Below, in pieces: positions 61,876 to 64,000 of a DNA stretch of 64,000 bases (its first letter is position 1; every line of letters starts with the position of its first letter). The notes below the pieces were generated by a model. The model had not been told where the DNA came from and made no database searches. It worked only from the letters and a program-made list of their open reading frames with translations. The position numbers and the translations under genes were made by a program. This DNA is from an uncultured Alistipes sp. (GTDB lineage Bacteria; Bacteroidota; Bacteroidia; Bacteroidales; Rikenellaceae). Location: the NCBI GenBank assembly GCA_937911745.1, contig CALDPX010000041.1, positions 124,001 to 188,000 of the forward strand, given 5' to 3'.

Positions 61876-62727
61876 ATGAAAAGAGTAAGAATTTACATAA
61901 CGACTTTGGTGCTTGCAATGGGTGTTGCGGGCTGTGAGTTGCTCAACCACGACGAAGAGGTCGCAAGGGTGGGTGAGAGCCGTCTGCTACGTTCGGAATT
62001 GGATGTGGCAACCAAGGGATATGTGGGCGAAGATAGCCTTTGTGTGGCAAATAACTACATAGACCAATGGGTCAAGCGTCAGGTAAAACGCCAAGAAGCA
62101 GAGCGAGTTCTCGCGACAGAGATGGGCGATGTGGAAAGGCTTGTAGAGGAGTATCGCCTTTCGCTCCTTACTAACCGTCTTGAACAGCGTTATCTTGCAG
62201 GTAGGCTCGATACGCTCATCACCGACAGTATGGTTGAGAGTTACTTCGCTGAGCATAGGAAGGATTTTGTGATGGATAGAACTATCCTCAAAGGACGCAT
62301 CGTAAGACTTCCCGACAACTATCGCCAGTCGGTCAAACTCTTCAAACTCATGGGTTCGAGCAGTAAGGAAAAACAACAAGATTTCCTCGATTTGTGCACC
62401 AAGAATAACTTTGAGTTGCATACCTTTGAGCAGTGGGTTGATTTTGGCGAGTTTCTCTCTTACCTGCCTGTACGCAAGGGGAAAAACTATGACTATATCC
62501 TATCGGGCGACGAGATTCGCGAAATGGCGGATGTTGACAGTAAGTACTTTATCGAGATAAGAGAGGTTGTGCGCAAGGGCGAACCGGCGCCTTTCGAGAG
62601 AGTCGAAGATATGGTGCGTCGATTGCTCTACAACCGCAGCAGAGCAGAGATTGTCGGACAATATAACGATAGTCTATACAATGCTGCGTTGCTCGAAGGT
62701 AAAATCCGAATTAAAAACAAAGAATAA
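61876..62727 (+). CDS. Lipoprotein with SurA-N-like fold, PPIase-like
   Basis: 283 residues with a lipoprotein signal (VAGC lipobox, Cys20). It starts with VARVGESRLLRSEL, the opening phrase of SurA/PrsA-type chaperones (compare VVAVVGNSAILYSEV in the next gene), then a helical region (NYIDQWVKRQVKRQEAERVL). No clear rotamase active site is seen, so it is probably a chaperone-like protein without isomerase activity. It lies 19 bp before surA and shares its promoter. Earlier in-frame codons precede the promoter box and are rejected. Confidence 0.8.
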   Translation: MKRVRIYITTLVLAMGVAGCELLNHDEEVARVGESRLLRSELDVATKGYVGEDSLCVANNYIDQWVKRQVKRQEAERVLATEMGDVERLVEEYRLSLLTNRLEQRYLAGRLDTLITDSMVESYFAEHRKDFVMDRTILKGRIVRLPDNYRQSVKLFKLMGSSSKEKQQDFLDLCTKNNFELHTFEQWVDFGEFLSYLPVRKGKNYDYILSGDEIREMADVDSKYFIEIREVVRKGEPAPFERVEDMVRRLLYNRSRAEIVGQYNDSLYNAALLEGKIRIKNKE

Positions 62728-62746
62728 AAAGTTGAAACAGCAAGAT

Positions 62747-64000
62747 ATGAAGAGAAGAATTTTGATAGCCATAGTGGCACTCGTGGCAGGTTTGGGCGCA
62801 AAGGCTCAGACTGTTGTGGCGGATAAGGTGGTCGCTGTTGTGGGCAACTCCGCGATTCTCTATTCGGAGGTGGTGGATTATAGCAAGCAGATTGTGGCCC
62901 AGCGTAAAGAGAGGGGTTATACATCCGACCGAGATCCTATGAGTGAGTCGCTCGAAGGGCTACTGATGCAGAAACTGCTCTACAATCAGGCTTTGATAGA
63001 CTCCATCGAGATTAACACCTCGATGGTGTCGGAGAATGTTGAGAAGAGGGTGGAGGCAATGATTGCCGAGGTGGGTTCCATCGCGGCCCTCGAAGCAGAT
63101 GCAGGTAAACCCATCTTTGAGATTAAGGCAGATATGCGCCGTATGGCAGAGGAGGGACAGTATGCGCAGATGATGCAGAATACAATTATGCAGGGTGTGA
63201 ATATAACTCCCGGAGAGGTGGAACACTACTACCACTCGTTGCGAACCGATATGCTTCCTATTGTTCCCGAACAGTATGTCTATGCTCAGATTACCAAAAT
63301 GCCATCTTCGACCACACAAGCCAAACAGCGTACTCGTGAGCGTTTGTTGGAGATGAGAGAGAGGGTTATCAATGGTTCGAGGTTCGACATGCTGGCGAGG
63401 ATGTACTCTATGGATCCGGGTAGCGCATTGCAAGGTGGTGAGATGGACTATACGCCACTTGCGAACTTCGAAAAACCATTTGCCGAGGCGTTGGGTAAGT
63501 TGCAGCCCAATCAGATTTCGGGTGTTGTGGAGACAGTCTACGGCTACCATATCATCCAACTTATCGACAAAAAGGGCGAGGAGTATAAGTGTCGCCACAT
63601 TCTGTTGCGTCCTACATTTACGGACTACGAATTGGCAGATGACTTGAAGATGCTCGATAGCCTGCGCACCGAGATTGCCGAGGGACGTATGACCTTCGAG
63701 CAGGCTGCTTTGAAGCACTCCGACGATAAATACTCCAAACAGAATGGCGGTTTGGTTACTAATCACGAACTTTTGGAGGTCTATGGTGCAAATGACACGA
63801 GTTATTCGCGTACTGCCTTCTATAAGGAGGACTTAGGACGCGACTATACCTACATGCGTGGATTGAAGGTGGGCGAAATGTCTCAACCCTTCCAGAGTAG
63901 CGATATGAGAGGTAATACGCTCACAAAACTCATCAAACTGCTCGACATCATTCCTGCGCACACCGCAAGCCTCTCGAATGATTATCTGCAAATCGAGCAG
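62747..64000 (+). CDS. surA: Periplasmic chaperone / peptidyl-prolyl isomerase SurA (runs off the edge)
   Basis: 418 codons are visible and the frame is open at the right edge. A signal peptide (MKRRILIAIVALVAGLGAKA) precedes the SurA N-terminal domain (about 21-170, KVVAVVGNSAILYSEVV) and two rotamase-like domains: VYAQITKMP ... SALQGGEMDYTP ... GYHIIQLIDKKG (about 180-280) and CRHILLRP ... NGGLV from about 284 on. SurA escorts barrel proteins to the BAM complex, which fits the many barrel proteins coded here. It is the second gene after the related lipoprotein. Confidence 0.9.
   Translation, partial: MKRRILIAIVALVAGLGAKAQTVVADKVVAVVGNSAILYSEVVDYSKQIVAQRKERGYTSDRDPMSESLEGLLMQKLLYNQALIDSIEINTSMVSENVEKRVEAMIAEVGSIAALEADAGKPIFEIKADMRRMAEEGQYAQMMQNTIMQGVNITPGEVEHYYHSLRTDMLPIVPEQYVYAQITKMPSSTTQAKQRTRERLLEMRERVINGSRFDMLARMYSMDPGSALQGGEMDYTPLANFEKPFAEALGKLQPNQISGVVETVYGYHIIQLIDKKGEEYKCRHILLRPTFTDYELADDLKMLDSLRTEIAEGRMTFEQAALKHSDDKYSKQNGGLVTNHELLEVYGANDTSYSRTAFYKEDLGRDYTYMRGLKVGEMSQPFQSSDMRGNTLTKLIKLLDIIPAHTASLSNDYLQIEQ

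Overview
The window reads as a chromosome segment of an anaerobic Bacteroidota bacterium, most likely order Bacteroidales; an Alistipes/Rikenellaceae-like member is my guess, not proven. Signs are promoters of the Bacteroidota type (TTG or TTTG, 19-20 bp, TAnnTTTG) before many genes, lipoproteins with short Bacteroidota signal peptides, BACON, Omp28 and DUF6029-type surface proteins, a TonB receptor with a carboxypeptidase-like N-terminal domain, a tmRNA whose tag ends YALAA, and near absence of Shine-Dalgarno sites. No insertion sequence, prophage, tRNA, rRNA or CRISPR array was seen.

Layout: 1-720, the 5' part of a leftward gene with an Arg/Glu/Asn-rich repeat N-terminus; 933-4438, a lipoprotein with a long leader RNA, an acyl-CoA ligase and a nitroreductase; 4592-22063, two divergent gene sets of surface proteins around a TlpA-like thioredoxin (two DUF6029-like barrels, four Omp28-like CxxC lipoproteins and three large Fn3/BACON-type lipoproteins). 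The latter is the most unusual part of the window. 22369-26343 is a leftward shikimate operon with two fusion genes (DAHP synthase-chorismate mutase, and an unusual dehydroquinate dehydratase-EPSP synthase) followed by aroC. 26402-30370 holds mltG, the SRP RNA gene, a Sua5/TsaC-type gene, two small membrane proteins and a glycosyltransferase. 30495-33650 is a leftward cassette of a YegI-like protein kinase, a VWA protein and a WG-repeat protein, likely a signalling unit.

33808-40642 holds nadC and an exported-protein operon (DPP IV-like peptidase, TonB receptor, His-rich heavy-metal-binding protein, DUF362 lipoprotein) that looks like a metal uptake locus. 40773-41174 is tmRNA (minus strand). 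41499-47169 carries ftsE, gyrB, udk, a GNAT-like gene and an EamA transporter. 47215-50941 is hydE-hydG-hydF, the complete maturase set for [FeFe]-hydrogenase, with no hydrogenase structural gene in the window. 50970-53030 is a surface pectate lyase. 53346-56070 is xseB, xseA and a membrane lipoprotein (leftward). 56229 to the right edge holds prfA, murI, ftsK, a LolA-like carrier, a PPIase-like lipoprotein and the start of surA, an envelope-biogenesis group.

Intergenic spaces carry a second layer: long imperfect hairpins with a shared CCTCA-TTAC-type core (27588, 44256, 57320), short tandem arrays with 7- and 9-bp periods (22167-22376, 53155-53190, 57519-57593), a dispersed CCCTCCCCTAAGTTAGGGG element (two copies) and many intrinsic terminators.
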